DNA of 64,000 nt from Polaribacter sp. IC073 (GCF_007997075.1 NZ_VORS01000004.1:274734-338733); one strand, 5' to 3'. Positions 26,416 through 35,196 are shown, counted from the first letter of the stretch. Numbers and translations are program-made. Notes: a model not told the origin generated them from the sequence alone.

Positions 26416-27660
26416 ATGAAATTTTTATTCGATTCAGATACTTGGCAAGAAATTTACGGAAGCATTCGTAAAAACAAAGTAAGAACTGCAATTACTATTA
26501 TTGGTGTGCTTTGGGGAATTTTCTTGTTAGTGGTTTTATTAGGTGCTGCAAGAGGAATGGAAAATGGTTTTAACAAACTGTTTGGTAATTTTGCAACCAA
26601 CAGCGTTTTTGTTTGGACGCAGTCTACAGATACCCCTTTTAAAGGTTTTCAAGAAGGAAGAAGATTTACTTTAACAATGAATGACATCGATGTTTTAAAA
26701 TCGGAATATTCAGACGAAATTAAATTGTTAGCACCAAGAAATCAAACCAACAATTTAATTATAAAAGATTTTAAATCGGGTAACTTTAAAGTTAGTGGCG
26801 ATTATCCTATTTTAGATCAAATTCAGAAAAAGCAATTATTATATGGTCGTTTTTTAAATCAGAATGATATTGCATCTATTGCAAAAGTTACCGTCATATC
26901 AGAAGATATGTACAAACAATTATTTGATAAAGATGAGTTTCCGATTGGGCAATACATTAAAATAAATAGCATTAGTTATAAAGTTATTGGTGTTTACAAA
27001 CCCTCTAACACCATAGATTTTGATGGAGATTGCGCGTATGTTCCGTTTTCTACCTTCAGAAAAGTGTACAATACAGCCAATAAGGTGGATTGGATGATGA
27101 TTACTGCGCATGAAGGCACAGATATCGAACAAATGGAAAGTGATGTCTTGTTAACTTTAAAAGGGTTGCACAAAGTACACCCAGACGATGAAAGAGCATT
27201 TGGTAGTGTAAACTTAGGAAAAGAAATAGGTAAAATTACTGGTTTTATAACAGGTATGCAGTTTTTAACCTGGTTTGTAGGTATTGCCACTTTAATTGCG
27301 GGCGTTTTTGCCATTGGTAATATTCTATTAATTACCGTAAAAGAACGTACAAAAGAAATTGGAATTAGAAGAGCGCTAGGCGCAACACCAAAAAGTATTA
27401 GACAGCAAATTGTGTTAGAATCTGTTTTTTTAACCACAGTAGCTGGTATGTTAGGTATTATTTTCGGGAGTGTAGTTTTGTTTCTAATTGACATGGCATT
27501 TGGTCAAGGAGAAGATGCAGCATTAATAAACCCAACAGTAAATATTCCTATTATATTGATCGCATTTGTCACGTTAATTGTGTTAGGAACCTTAATAGGA
27601 CTAATTCCTGCGCACATGGCAACAGTAGTAAAACCAATAGAAGCATTAAGAGAAGAATAA
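26416..27660 (+). CDS. MacB-like ABC transporter permease (second subunit)
   Basis: 414 residues with the same plan as its upstream neighbour: membrane helix near 24-44 (IIGVLWGIFLLVVLLGAARG), MacB_PCD periplasmic domain (about 45-270), and three FtsX-domain helices, with the coupling segment KERTKEIGIRRALGATPKSI. It differs from the first permease throughout, so the pair look like an old duplication specialised as a heterodimer. The adaptor gene begins 18 bases downstream. Confidence 0.92.
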   Translation: MKFLFDSDTWQEIYGSIRKNKVRTAITIIGVLWGIFLLVVLLGAARGMENGFNKLFGNFATNSVFVWTQSTDTPFKGFQEGRRFTLTMNDIDVLKSEYSDEIKLLAPRNQTNNLIIKDFKSGNFKVSGDYPILDQIQKKQLLYGRFLNQNDIASIAKVTVISEDMYKQLFDKDEFPIGQYIKINSISYKVIGVYKPSNTIDFDGDCAYVPFSTFRKVYNTANKVDWMMITAHEGTDIEQMESDVLLTLKGLHKVHPDDERAFGSVNLGKEIGKITGFITGMQFLTWFVGIATLIAGVFAIGNILLITVKERTKEIGIRRALGATPKSIRQQIVLESVFLTTVAGMLGIIFGSVVLFLIDMAFGQGEDAALINPTVNIPIILIAFVTLIVLGTLIGLIPAHMATVVKPIEALREE

Positions 27661-27678
27661 AATCAATCAACAAAAATC

Positions 27679-28791
27679 ATGAGTAAAAGATCTAAAATTA
27701 TTTTAATAGTTATTGCAGTATGTTTTATTGCAGCACTTGTTTGGTTCGGTAAAAAGAACAAAAAGAGTCTTGTAGAATATGAAACAGAAACACCTTTTAG
27801 AACCACAATTGTTAAAAAAACTGTTGCAACAGGAAAAGTAATTCCTTTGGAGGAAATTGAAATTAAACCTCAAATTACAGGAATTATAGACAAGGTAATC
27901 TTGTTAGAAGGTTCTAAAGTTAAAAAAGGAGATTTAATTGCAGTGGTAAGAGTGGTGCCAAACGAGCAATCTTTAATTAGTGCTAGAGGTAGAGTAGACA
28001 ATGCTAAACTAAGAGTAGATAACGGACTTGTTTCTTACAAAAGAACGAAGAATTTATTTGACAAAGGTGTAGTTGCAAGAGCAGAATATGAAGGTGTAGA
28101 ATTATCTTACAACCAAGCAAAACAAGATTTAAAGAATGCTCAGAACGACTACTTAATCATTAAAAGAGGTTCTGCAGGTTCTGGTGGTGCAGCAAATACC
28201 AATATTATCGCACAGATGTCTGGGACTATTTTAGAGATTCCTGTAAAAGAAGGAGACCAAGTAATTCAGTCGAACAATTTTAATGCAGGTACAACCATCG
28301 CATCGATTGCAGATATGAGTAAAATGATTTTTGAAGGAAAAGTAGACGAATCTGAAGTTGGTAAACTTGTAAAAGGTACCGATATAGAGGTTTCAATTGG
28401 TGCTATCGAAGGAACTAAATTCCCTGCAAAACTAAACTTTATTGCTCCTAAAGGAACAGATGAAGGTGGTGCTGTTCAATTTAAAATTAAAGCTGATGTT
28501 TCCTTAGATGACAAATTCTTTATTAGAGCGGGTTATAGTGCGAATGCAGACATTGTTTTAGTAAAAAAAGACAGTGTTTTAGCAATAAAAGAAGGATTGT
28601 TAAAGTTTGATAAAAAAACTGAAGAGCCTTATGTTGAAGTAAAAACTGGAGAAGGGACTTTTGAGAAAAGAACCGTAAAACTAGGAACTTCTGATGGTGT
28701 AAATGTGGAAGTTTTAGACGGAGTTACTAAAGATGACGAAATAAAAATATGGAACAAAGCTTCTAAAGACGAGAAAAAGAAAGACTCATAA
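27679..28791 (+). CDS. Periplasmic adaptor (MacA/HlyD-like membrane fusion protein)
   Basis: 370 residues with an N-terminal membrane anchor (7-24, IILIVIAVCFIAALVW), a short alpha-helical hairpin (about 95-150) flanked by a lipoyl-like half-motif (IKPQITGIIDKVILLEGSKVKKGDLI, split biotinyl-lipoyl domain), a beta-barrel domain and a membrane-proximal domain. It should link the MacB-like permeases to an outer-membrane channel of the TolC type. No outer-membrane factor gene follows; transcription stops at the hairpin at 28811. It must borrow a TolC from elsewhere, conceivably the one at 35709-37109. The tail is very Lys/Asp-rich. Confidence 0.9.
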   Translation: MSKRSKIILIVIAVCFIAALVWFGKKNKKSLVEYETETPFRTTIVKKTVATGKVIPLEEIEIKPQITGIIDKVILLEGSKVKKGDLIAVVRVVPNEQSLISARGRVDNAKLRVDNGLVSYKRTKNLFDKGVVARAEYEGVELSYNQAKQDLKNAQNDYLIIKRGSAGSGGAANTNIIAQMSGTILEIPVKEGDQVIQSNNFNAGTTIASIADMSKMIFEGKVDESEVGKLVKGTDIEVSIGAIEGTKFPAKLNFIAPKGTDEGGAVQFKIKADVSLDDKFFIRAGYSANADIVLVKKDSVLAIKEGLLKFDKKTEEPYVEVKTGEGTFEKRTVKLGTSDGVNVEVLDGVTKDDEIKIWNKASKDEKKKDS

Positions 28792-28810
28792 AGAATAATT
28801 GATCTTAAAT

Positions 28811-28848
28811 AAAAGAGGAACTTATGTATGTAAGTTCCTCTTTTTTAT
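28811..28848 (+). terminator. Rho-independent terminator after the MacAB-like operon
   Basis: A 14-bp perfect stem (28811-28824 with 28831-28844, core GAGGAACTTA) with a six-base loop and a T6 tail. Confidence 0.92.
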
Positions 28849-28878
28849 GCTTATGAAAATTTACTTTTGATAACTAAT

Positions 28879-28904
28879 GTCTGTTAGAGCGCAGTCGAAA
28901 ACTC
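28879..28904 (-). repeat. Copy of the TCGAGCGCAGTCGA dispersed repeat (family 2)
   Basis: Read on the plus strand the segment contains AGAGCGCAGTCGAAAACTCT and is a diverged relative of the elements at 50057-50082 and 51829-51854. A three-base-pair stem GTT/AAC remains. Confidence 0.6.
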
Positions 28905-28932
28905 TTTAATTATGAACTAATAAAACACTTCA

Positions 28933-29745
28933 TTACCACCAAACTAAAAAGAACTTCTCAATTTCTCCGTTTTCTTTTTTTAGCCAGCAAAGAGGTGAAA
29001 ATTCACGGTCTAAAATTGGAGTCGTTGCTTCTTTAAATTGAGAAAATGATTGCCACTTTACGTTTTCATGTGGAACTAGCAACCAATCTTTTTTAATTGG
29101 TATGTAGAATTTACACTTTGAAAATTGTGCTAGTTCTTTCAGTTTGCCATAAAAACCAACAATACACTCTTTATTTATTTTAGATAACTGAATATTTCGA
29201 TTAGCAATAGGAACAAATAATTGTGCCTTAAAATAGACCTGTTGGGCTACATTTTCTGATGATAAATTGATTGTTTTTAAATATTCTAAACATTCATTGG
29301 AGTAGAGAAGTGGTAACTGTTTTTCTTTTAGTTTCGTTAGTTTTTCAAGTAAAGAATCTTTTCTATTGGGACCAATAAAATGATCTATCTCAGTATGACC
29401 AACAGAAGCATCATATAGATAGAGTTTATAAATAATTTCTAAATGAATTGGTTTTTTTTCTTTTAAAAGGATACAATCTAATTCACCAAGTGTAATTTTT
29501 TCTTTTTGAATTTGAATATTTTCTGCAATAATTTCTATGGATGTATTTTGTGCTAATTCGAAGGAAACAAACCGTTCTATGTATTTTCCTAAGCGTAATT
29601 TTTCATCAAGAATACTATTAATTTTTGATGATTTGTACGGAATCTCGAAATGATGTAAGTCAAAAACTGCATTGTCTTTCCACAAACAATTTGTTTGTAA
29701 AAAACCATCGTATCTTTTTTGTATATCTTTTGTTGTTTGATGCAT
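28933..29745 (-). CDS. DUF1853 family protein
   Basis: 270 residues with no signal peptide or membrane segment. The pattern LGKYIERFVSFEL (about 52-64), LGELDCILL (about 86-94), PIHLEIIYKLYLYD (about 99-112) and the FIGPNRKDSLLEKLTKL segment (about 123-139) fits the DUF1853 family; the E...D...E-x-x-YK arrangement resembles a PD-(D/E)xK nuclease core, but activity is unproven. The gene converges on the MacA-like gene. A TAAATTTG box at 29773-29766 (minus) marks a likely promoter with a short leader. Confidence 0.75.
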   Translation of the reverse strand: MHQTTKDIQKRYDGFLQTNCLWKDNAVFDLHHFEIPYKSSKINSILDEKLRLGKYIERFVSFELAQNTSIEIIAENIQIQKEKITLGELDCILLKEKKPIHLEIIYKLYLYDASVGHTEIDHFIGPNRKDSLLEKLTKLKEKQLPLLYSNECLEYLKTINLSSENVAQQVYFKAQLFVPIANRNIQLSKINKECIVGFYGKLKELAQFSKCKFYIPIKKDWLLVPHENVKWQSFSQFKEATTPILDREFSPLCWLKKENGEIEKFFLVWW

Positions 29746-29867
29746 AATAGATTTTAAATACTTCGCAAATTTACCATTTTTAAATACGTACGATTGAAAA
29801 AATAATGAATTCGTGGTAAAAGTTTTATAGAATTCTTTGTAAATTGAACTTTTAAAACTTCTATAAA

Positions 29868-30542
29868 ATGCAATTCGAAAAATCGACCATTAAATACCTA
29901 CAAGATTTACAAAAAAATAACAATAGAGATTGGTTTGCAGATCATAAAGAAACGTATTTAAAAGAGCAACAAAAAGCGAAAGATGTATTTGCAGCTATTA
30001 ATTATAATTTGCAAAAGCACGACGAAATAGAGAAATCTAAAATGATGCGTATTTATAGAGATGTTCGTTTTTCTAAAGACAAAACACCTTACAAAGCACA
30101 TTTTGCAAATTCTTTCTCTCGATTAGGAAAAGATTTAAGAGGTGGTTATTTTTTAAAAATAAGACCAGGAGAAAGCTTTTTAGCAGGCGGCTTTTGGGAA
30201 CCTAATAAAGAAGATTTATTAAGGTTAAGAAAAGAAATTGAGTTAGATGCTTCGGAAATTAAAGACATTTTAAAGGATAAAAACTATCAAAAATATTTTG
30301 GTGGAAAATTTGAAAGTTTTTCGGAATTAAAAACAGCTCCAAGAGGTTTTGATAAAGAACACCCAGATGTAGATTTATTACGAAAAAAAGGATTTATAGC
30401 AACCAGAAACTTTACAGATGCAGAAGTATTAGCGCCTAATTTTGTAGCGGAAGTAGATAAAAGCTATAAAGCATTACGTCCGTTTTTTAACTTGTTTAGT
30501 GATATTTTATCAACGAACTTGAATGGAGAATCTTTGAGTTAA
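29868..30542 (+). CDS. DUF2461 (TIGR02453) family protein
   Basis: 224 residues, soluble. Family features: the start FEKSTIKYLQDLQKNNNRDWFADHK (split here as FEKSTIKYLQDL and NNRDWFADHK), KMMRIYRDVRFSKDKTPYK (about 57-75) and RGGYFLKIRPGESFLAGGFW (about 90-109), followed by the LLRLRKEIELD segment. This widespread bacterial and fungal family has no established function. It is a single gene with no partner, divergent from the DUF1853 gene and followed by a long gene-free stretch rich in repeats. Confidence 0.85.
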   Translation: MQFEKSTIKYLQDLQKNNNRDWFADHKETYLKEQQKAKDVFAAINYNLQKHDEIEKSKMMRIYRDVRFSKDKTPYKAHFANSFSRLGKDLRGGYFLKIRPGESFLAGGFWEPNKEDLLRLRKEIELDASEIKDILKDKNYQKYFGGKFESFSELKTAPRGFDKEHPDVDLLRKKGFIATRNFTDAEVLAPNFVAEVDKSYKALRPFFNLFSDILSTNLNGESLS

Positions 30543-30585
30543 AAGGGATACAAAGAGATATTTAATCTTGCTTATTTAACAAGCC

Positions 30586-30631
30586 TCATGTCGTTTTGAA
30601 ATGAGCTTTTAGCGATGGAGAAATCTTAAAG
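30586..30631 (+). repeat. Possible dispersed repeat remnant (TGGAGAAATCTT type)
   Basis: The segment TCGTTTTGAAATGAGC followed by AGCGATGGAGAAATCTT resembles a short repeat that I recall from other flavobacterial genomes (CATTTCGA...GGAGAAATCT). Only one copy is present here, so membership in a family rests on memory, not on comparison within the window. Confidence 0.35.
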
Positions 30632-30827
30632 TTTTTAAATTTACGGGTTCTTCTTTATAGCTTCGTGAGATTCTATTAATCAACTTAATTTTGTTTTACA
30701 AAAAAAAAGTATAAAACAAGCTCTGTTGTTATAGGGTTGTTTGTGAATTATAGGTTTAGAATCTTTTAATATGAGTTTTTTTGGTTTTTAAGGAGTTTTT
30801 AGCAACGCTACTTGGTAGGCAAAATTT

Positions 30828-30929
30828 GCGTTAGGGATTGAAACGGCATCCTTTTAAACTGTTCCCGAAACTTCGGGATAAAACAGTTTTAAAGATAGAG
30901 TGTAAAGCCCGACCTTTTAAGGGAACGCC
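30828..30929 (+). repeat. Structured dispersed repeat, family 1, copy A
   Basis: Shared boxes are GCGTTAGGGATTG (left), GTAAAGCCCGACC and GGGAACGCC (right). The outer stem pairs GCGTT (30828-30832) with AACGC (30924-30928). Between the boxes is a long hairpin, AAACTG...CAGTTT around CCCGAA/TTCGGG (about 30855-30892), and before the last box a small CCTTTTAAGG hairpin. Copies B (50214-50307) and C (49240-49330, inverted) keep the boxes but carry unrelated hairpins. Confidence 0.75.
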
Positions 30930-30980
30930 CAAAACTATCTTATTAAATTCTTGTATTGATAGGCTTCAAAAATTAAATTT

Positions 30981-32318
30981 TTACTTCAAATTTCGATTAA
31001 CTTCTCGTCTTAACACCAAAACAGTAATAATTGTAGACAGTACATCTGCAATAGGAAATGACCACCAAACGCCATTTATACCAAAGTAGATTGGTAGAAA
31101 ATATGCCAACGGAATTAAAAATATTCCTTGTTTTAAAAGTGTTAAAAATAAGGCGGGCATTACTTTTCCTGCTGCCTGAAAATACGCTGCCCCCACTAAT
31201 TGCATGGTTACAACTGGTGTAACTAAAAAGACAATTAACATGGCATCTGGTGTGTTTTCTAAGAGCGTTGCATCGTTTGTGAAAATCCAAATAATTTCTT
31301 CCTTAAAGGTAGCAATTGCTATAAAAATTAGGGTTCCAATAATAGATCCAAAATAAATAGATTTCTTGATGGTTTCTTTAACTCGGTCGTTTTTTTCTGC
31401 ACCAATATTGAAGCCTGCAACGGGTAAAAAACCTTGAGAAATACCTAGAATTGGAGATAAAGCGAACATCATTACTCTATTGATAATTCCGAAAACTGCA
31501 ATAGAAATTTCTCCACCATAGGTAAATAGTGAGTAATTTAAAACGATCATTAAGATACTAATTGCACCTTGTCTAACTACAGAAACGCCACCTATTTGTG
31601 TGATTTCTTTCACTATTTTAAAATCTAATTTAAAGTTCTTCGGAATAATTTTTAATTCACTTTTAGATGATAAAAAGAAATATAAAATATACAAACCACA
31701 ACTCGCATAAGAAATAGAAGTAGCTAAACCTGCACCATACATGCCCCAATTAAAATATTTTATAAATAAAATATCTAGCAAAACATTTAAAACAGCAGGA
31801 ACCATCATTGCATACATGGCATATTTTGGTTTTCCTTCTGCTCTAATTGTTGGGTTTCCCATCATTGCAAATGCTAAAAAGGGAACTCCGTAAATAATTA
31901 CGTTAAAATATTCTGATGCAATTGGTAAAATATCTCCTTTTGCGCCAAATAAATTTAAAATAGGAACGCTAAAAATGTTTCCAATGATTACAAAAATAAT
32001 GGCGAGAATAACCGTTAAACTAATCTGATTCCCGAAACTTAAGAAAGCTTTTTCAGGATTGTTTGCACCTAAAGCTCTCGAGATTATAGAACTTCCTCCA
32101 ATTCCAATTCCCATTCCTATAGAAGAAATTAAAAAAGCAATAGGTAATACCACTGTAATTGCGGCAATTGCCAAAACACCAATCCATTGTCCCACAAAAA
32201 TAGTGTCTACAATCATGTTTAAAGACATTACAAGAATTCCTATAGTTGCAGGAACCGCTTGTTTTACCAATAATTTGCTTATTTTTTCTGTACCTAATTC
32301 GTTCGCTAGTTTGTTCAT
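30981..32318 (-). CDS. MATE-family multidrug/cation efflux transporter
   Basis: 445 residues with about twelve membrane helices in two homologous bundles, the MATE (MOP superfamily) architecture. The first helix region has the conserved pattern LLVKQAVPATIGILVMSLNMIVDTIFVGQ seen in NorM/DinF relatives (residues about 16-44), and the second bundle begins near 240 with GGVSVVRQGAISILM. The protein probably exports cationic drugs or metabolites in exchange for Na+ or H+. A single gene, convergent with the repeat-rich region and divergent from the thioesterase gene. Substrate and coupling ion are unknown. Confidence 0.92.
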   Translation of the reverse strand: MNKLANELGTEKISKLLVKQAVPATIGILVMSLNMIVDTIFVGQWIGVLAIAAITVVLPIAFLISSIGMGIGIGGSSIISRALGANNPEKAFLSFGNQISLTVILAIIFVIIGNIFSVPILNLFGAKGDILPIASEYFNVIIYGVPFLAFAMMGNPTIRAEGKPKYAMYAMMVPAVLNVLLDILFIKYFNWGMYGAGLATSISYASCGLYILYFFLSSKSELKIIPKNFKLDFKIVKEITQIGGVSVVRQGAISILMIVLNYSLFTYGGEISIAVFGIINRVMMFALSPILGISQGFLPVAGFNIGAEKNDRVKETIKKSIYFGSIIGTLIFIAIATFKEEIIWIFTNDATLLENTPDAMLIVFLVTPVVTMQLVGAAYFQAAGKVMPALFLTLLKQGIFLIPLAYFLPIYFGINGVWWSFPIADVLSTIITVLVLRREVNRNLK

Positions 32319-32367
32319 AGAAGTAGTGCAAAGAACGTAAATATTAAGTAAAAAGGAAGCTGAATAA

Positions 32368-32399
32368 TTGTTATAGAATTATTAAAATTTATAAATTTG
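32368..32399 (+). promoter_or_regulatory. Promoter TTG-N21-TAAATTTG
   Basis: A -33 TTG (32368-32370) and an exact -7 TAAATTTG (32392-32399) are separated by 21 bases, the best full match to the Bacteroidota promoter in this window. It precedes the thioesterase ATG at 32414 by 14 bases. Confidence 0.65.
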
Positions 32400-32413
32400 T
32401 ACAAAATAGTAGA

Positions 32414-32803
32414 ATGAAAGATATTTTTGAAGTAAAAGTAACGGTAACATCGGAAAATATAGACGATTTAAATCATGTAAACAACGTGGTTTATGTACAA
32501 TGGATGGACACAGTTGCTTTTAAACATTGGGCATTTTTAACGAGAGATACTCCTTTGCCACAATATATTTGGGTTGTTTTAAAACATGAAATCGAATATT
32601 TAAAACAAGCTGTTTTAGGAGATGAAATTACGGTAAAAACGTGGGTTGGTGAAACGAGTGGTTTTAAATCGGAACGTTTCATGGAGTTCTATAGAGAGAA
32701 TCAATTATTGGTAAAAGCTAAAACAGTTTGGGGAATGTTAGATGTATTAAAGTACAAACCAGCAAGAATTAGAGAAGATGTAATGAAGGTTTTGTATCCT
32801 TAA
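32414..32803 (+). CDS. Acyl-CoA thioesterase, 4HBT hot-dog family
   Basis: 129-residue hot-dog-fold thioesterase of the 4-hydroxybenzoyl-CoA thioesterase/FadM/YbgC group. The catalytic segment DLNHVNNVVYVQWMD (about 19-33) contains the loop in which the usual catalytic Asp (DxxGHVNN) is represented by D19 and N21. The long helix with HEIEYLKQAVLGDEITVKTWV (about 59-79, split as HEIEYLKQAV and LGDEITVKTWV) follows the fold. It probably hydrolyses acyl-CoA or acyl-ACP thioesters. A single gene with its own well-formed promoter. Confidence 0.85.
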   Translation: MKDIFEVKVTVTSENIDDLNHVNNVVYVQWMDTVAFKHWAFLTRDTPLPQYIWVVLKHEIEYLKQAVLGDEITVKTWVGETSGFKSERFMEFYRENQLLVKAKTVWGMLDVLKYKPARIREDVMKVLYP

Positions 32804-32957
32804 AAAAGAGGTTATTTATATTACAAATATCCTAATTATGAGGTTCAAAATTTAGAATTAACGGTATCCGTTTCTTTAAATAAAACAACATCATAATTTG
32901 TTCGTTTATAGTTGAATAAAATCCAAACCCTTTTCCAATTATTAACATCAATAAAAG

Positions 32958-32965
32958 TATCTTTG
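32958..32965 (+). promoter_or_regulatory. -7 promoter box TATCTTTG before the DEAD-box helicase
   Basis: Exact TAnnTTTG match, 19 bases before the ATG at 32985. No clear -33 TTG. Confidence 0.5.
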
Positions 32966-32984
32966 CACAAAATTTAGAGACAAA

Positions 32985-34106
32985 ATGGCTTCATTTTCAG
33001 AGTTAGGGATAAAATCCTCATATATAAAATCGATTAAAGAATTAGGGATTTCTGAACCTTCAGAAATTCAAGAAAAAGGAATTCCTATTTTATTAAAATC
33101 TAAAACAGATTTTATTGGTTTGGCACAAACAGGTACGGGTAAAACGGCTGCTTTTGGTTTGCCAATTTTACACCATATAGATACAACATCTAACAATATA
33201 CAAGCGTTAATTTTATCGCCAACTAGAGAATTAGTACAACAGATTAAAAAGCAGTTGTTTAAGTTTACTAAGTATGATGAAGAAAAGATATTTATTGAAG
33301 CTGTTTTTGGTGGAGAAAAAATAGATAGACAAATAGGTAATTTAAAAAGAACTACACATGTTGTTGTTGCAACTCCTGGTAGATTAATCGATTTAATAGA
33401 ACGTGGAGATATTGACATTAGTCATGTAAACACCGTTGTTTTAGATGAAGCTGATGAAATGTTAAGTATGGGCTTCAAGCAAGATTTAAATAGAATCTTG
33501 AAGTTTACAGTTAAGAACGATAGAAATACGTGGTTATTTTCTGCTACAATGCCAGAAGAGATTAAGAAAATTGTAAAAACTTATATGGATTCTAATGCGC
33601 CAAGAATTGAGATTAATCCGGATTCTTTGGTAAATGAAAATATTAGACATCAATTTGTAAAAACTACAATTAAAGAAAAAGCAGGTAAAATTATTTCTTT
33701 TTTAGAAAAAAGAGGGGCACAACGTGGTATTATCTTTTGTAGAACAAAAGCAGGCGCACAAAATTTAGCAGAATTATTAATTGAAGAAGGTTTTTCTACA
33801 GCCGCTTTAGAAGGTGATATGCAACAAAAAGAACGTGACAAAGTAATGCGTGCTTTTAAAAATGAAAGTTTACAATATTTAGTTTCTACAGATGTTTCTG
33901 CTCGTGGAATTGATGTAAGAGATTTAGAGTTTGTAATTCATCATCAATTACCAGAACAATTAGATTATTATACACACAGAAGTGGTAGAACTGCTAGAGC
34001 TGGTAAAACAGGAATTTCGATAGCATTTGTTTTGCCTTATGAAATTGAGAGAATTCACGAAATACAGAGAGATTTAAATATTAAATTTACAGAGGTAGAG
34101 GTGTAA
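32985..34106 (+). CDS. DEAD-box ATP-dependent RNA helicase
   Basis: 373 residues, just the two RecA-like domains with no C-terminal extension, so a minimal RhlE/DeaD-like helicase. Q-motif with IQ at 28-29; motif I AQTGTGKT (47-54); motif Ia PTRELVQQ (79-86); TPGR (130-133); motif II DEAD (154-157); motif III SAT near 188; motif V TDVSARGID near 304; motif VI HRSGRTARAG near 335. It should unwind short RNA duplexes in ribosome assembly or mRNA decay. The TRIC channel gene overlaps its stop codon (TAATG), so the two are co-translated, with a MaoC gene 2 nt further on. Confidence 0.93.
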   Translation: MASFSELGIKSSYIKSIKELGISEPSEIQEKGIPILLKSKTDFIGLAQTGTGKTAAFGLPILHHIDTTSNNIQALILSPTRELVQQIKKQLFKFTKYDEEKIFIEAVFGGEKIDRQIGNLKRTTHVVVATPGRLIDLIERGDIDISHVNTVVLDEADEMLSMGFKQDLNRILKFTVKNDRNTWLFSATMPEEIKKIVKTYMDSNAPRIEINPDSLVNENIRHQFVKTTIKEKAGKIISFLEKRGAQRGIIFCRTKAGAQNLAELLIEEGFSTAALEGDMQQKERDKVMRAFKNESLQYLVSTDVSARGIDVRDLEFVIHHQLPEQLDYYTHRSGRTARAGKTGISIAFVLPYEIERIHEIQRDLNIKFTEVEV

Positions 34107-34735
34107 TGAGTGTTATTTATGTATTAGATATTTTAGGAACCTTTGCCTTTGCCATTAGTGGTGCATTAGTTGCTTTAGATAAAAAATTCGATATTTTTGG
34201 AGTTATAATTATTGCGTTTGTTACCGCTGTTGGAGGTGGAATGTTGCGTGATGTCTTAATAAATGCGCATCCCATAAATTGGATTGCAGATCTAAACTAC
34301 TTATATGTTATATTTACTGCTGTAATGTTTACTTTTCTTTTTAAAAGTAAAATTGCCTATTTAAGTAAAACAATGTTTTTATTTGATACGATTGGCATTA
34401 GTGTCTTTACTTTATTAGGTTTAGAAAAGGCATTAGCAATTGATTTACACCCAATTATTGCTTTAGTAATGGGAATGGTTTCTGCTGTTTTTGGTGGTGT
34501 TTTAAGAGATGTTTTAACGACTAAAATTCCGTTAATTTTTGAAAAAGAAATATATGCTTCTGCTTGTTTGTCTGGCGGAATAGTGTATTTAATCTTAAAT
34601 TATTTTAGGGTTGATGAAAATATCAACTTTATAATTTCTGCGGCTGTAGTTGTAATAATTAGAGTAATTGCTGTGAGGTTTCACTTAGAACTTCCGAAAG
34701 TAAAAAGTGATTTATTTACAATATTTAAAAAATAA
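34106..34735 (+). CDS. TRIC-family (UPF0126) cation channel protein
   Basis: 209 residues with seven hydrophobic segments arranged as two homologous repeats of the glycine-rich UPF0126 domain. Each repeat has the kinked-helix motif GGG(M/V)LRDVL: VGGGMLRDVLIN (about 43-54) and FGGVLRDVLTTK (about 130-141). Prokaryotic TRIC proteins are trimeric monovalent-cation channels of the inner membrane. The ATG overlaps the helicase stop codon by one base. It is part of a helicase-TRIC-MaoC cluster, whose functional logic is not evident. Confidence 0.9.
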   Translation: MSVIYVLDILGTFAFAISGALVALDKKFDIFGVIIIAFVTAVGGGMLRDVLINAHPINWIADLNYLYVIFTAVMFTFLFKSKIAYLSKTMFLFDTIGISVFTLLGLEKALAIDLHPIIALVMGMVSAVFGGVLRDVLTTKIPLIFEKEIYASACLSGGIVYLILNYFRVDENINFIISAAVVVIIRVIAVRFHLELPKVKSDLFTIFKK

Positions 34736-34737
34736 AG

Positions 34738-35196
34738 ATGTTGGTCTTTGAAACAATTTCTGACCTTAAAGAAATAGTAGGCAAAGATTTACCAACAGGA
34801 AATTGGTATGCGGTTACGCAAGAAATGATTACCGATTTTGCTAATGCTACTTTAGACAAACAATGGATTCATGTAGACGAAGCTAGAGCAGCAAAAGAAT
34901 CTCCTTTTAAAAGTACTATTGCGCATGGTTTTATGTCGGTTTCTATGATTTCTAAATTGTTAGAAGATGTTTTTACGATTAAGAGTTTAAAAATGGGACT
35001 GAATTATGGCTTGAATAAAGTCCGTTTTCCAAACCCTGTTCCTGTAAATAGTCACTTAAGAATGCTTTCTAAAGTGATTGCAATTGAGCCGTTAGCAAAT
35101 AACGGAGTGAAAGCAACCTTTTCTTGCACCATAGAAATTAAAGGAGAAGACAAACCTGCTTGTGTTGCCGAATTTTTAGCAGCTTTCTATGAGTAG
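34738..35196 (+). CDS. MaoC-family (R)-specific enoyl-CoA hydratase-like protein
   Basis: 152 residues of hot-dog fold. The hydratase motif is intact: D(F)ANATLDKQWIHVDEARA (about 30-48), then KSTIAHGFMSVSMIS (about 60-74), with the catalytic Asp and His of the hydratase-2 motif. NYGLNKVRFPNPVP near 90 also fits MaoC relatives. It probably hydrates or dehydrates acyl-CoA in lipid metabolism. It starts 2 nt after the TRIC channel gene and ends the plus-strand cluster; the converging gene ends at 35230. Confidence 0.88.
   Translation: MLVFETISDLKEIVGKDLPTGNWYAVTQEMITDFANATLDKQWIHVDEARAAKESPFKSTIAHGFMSVSMISKLLEDVFTIKSLKMGLNYGLNKVRFPNPVPVNSHLRMLSKVIAIEPLANNGVKATFSCTIEIKGEDKPACVAEFLAAFYE

Larger units (their letters stand above)
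30543..30980. other. Gene-free region carrying dispersed repeats
   Basis: 438 bases between the convergent DUF2461 and MATE genes with no supportable gene. It holds a TGGAGAAATCTT-type repeat remnant (30586-30631) and a full copy of the structured family-1 element (30828-30929). The rest is T-rich sequence with no recognisable feature. Confidence 0.7.

Noticed and set aside
26994..27494. 166-residue minus-strand open frame inside the second MacB-like permease
   Set aside because: Antisense shadow of a clear permease gene; no start context or domain.
30838..31089. 83-residue plus-strand open frame
   Set aside because: It starts in the family-1 repeat and ends inside the MATE gene on the opposite strand, so it is a chance frame.
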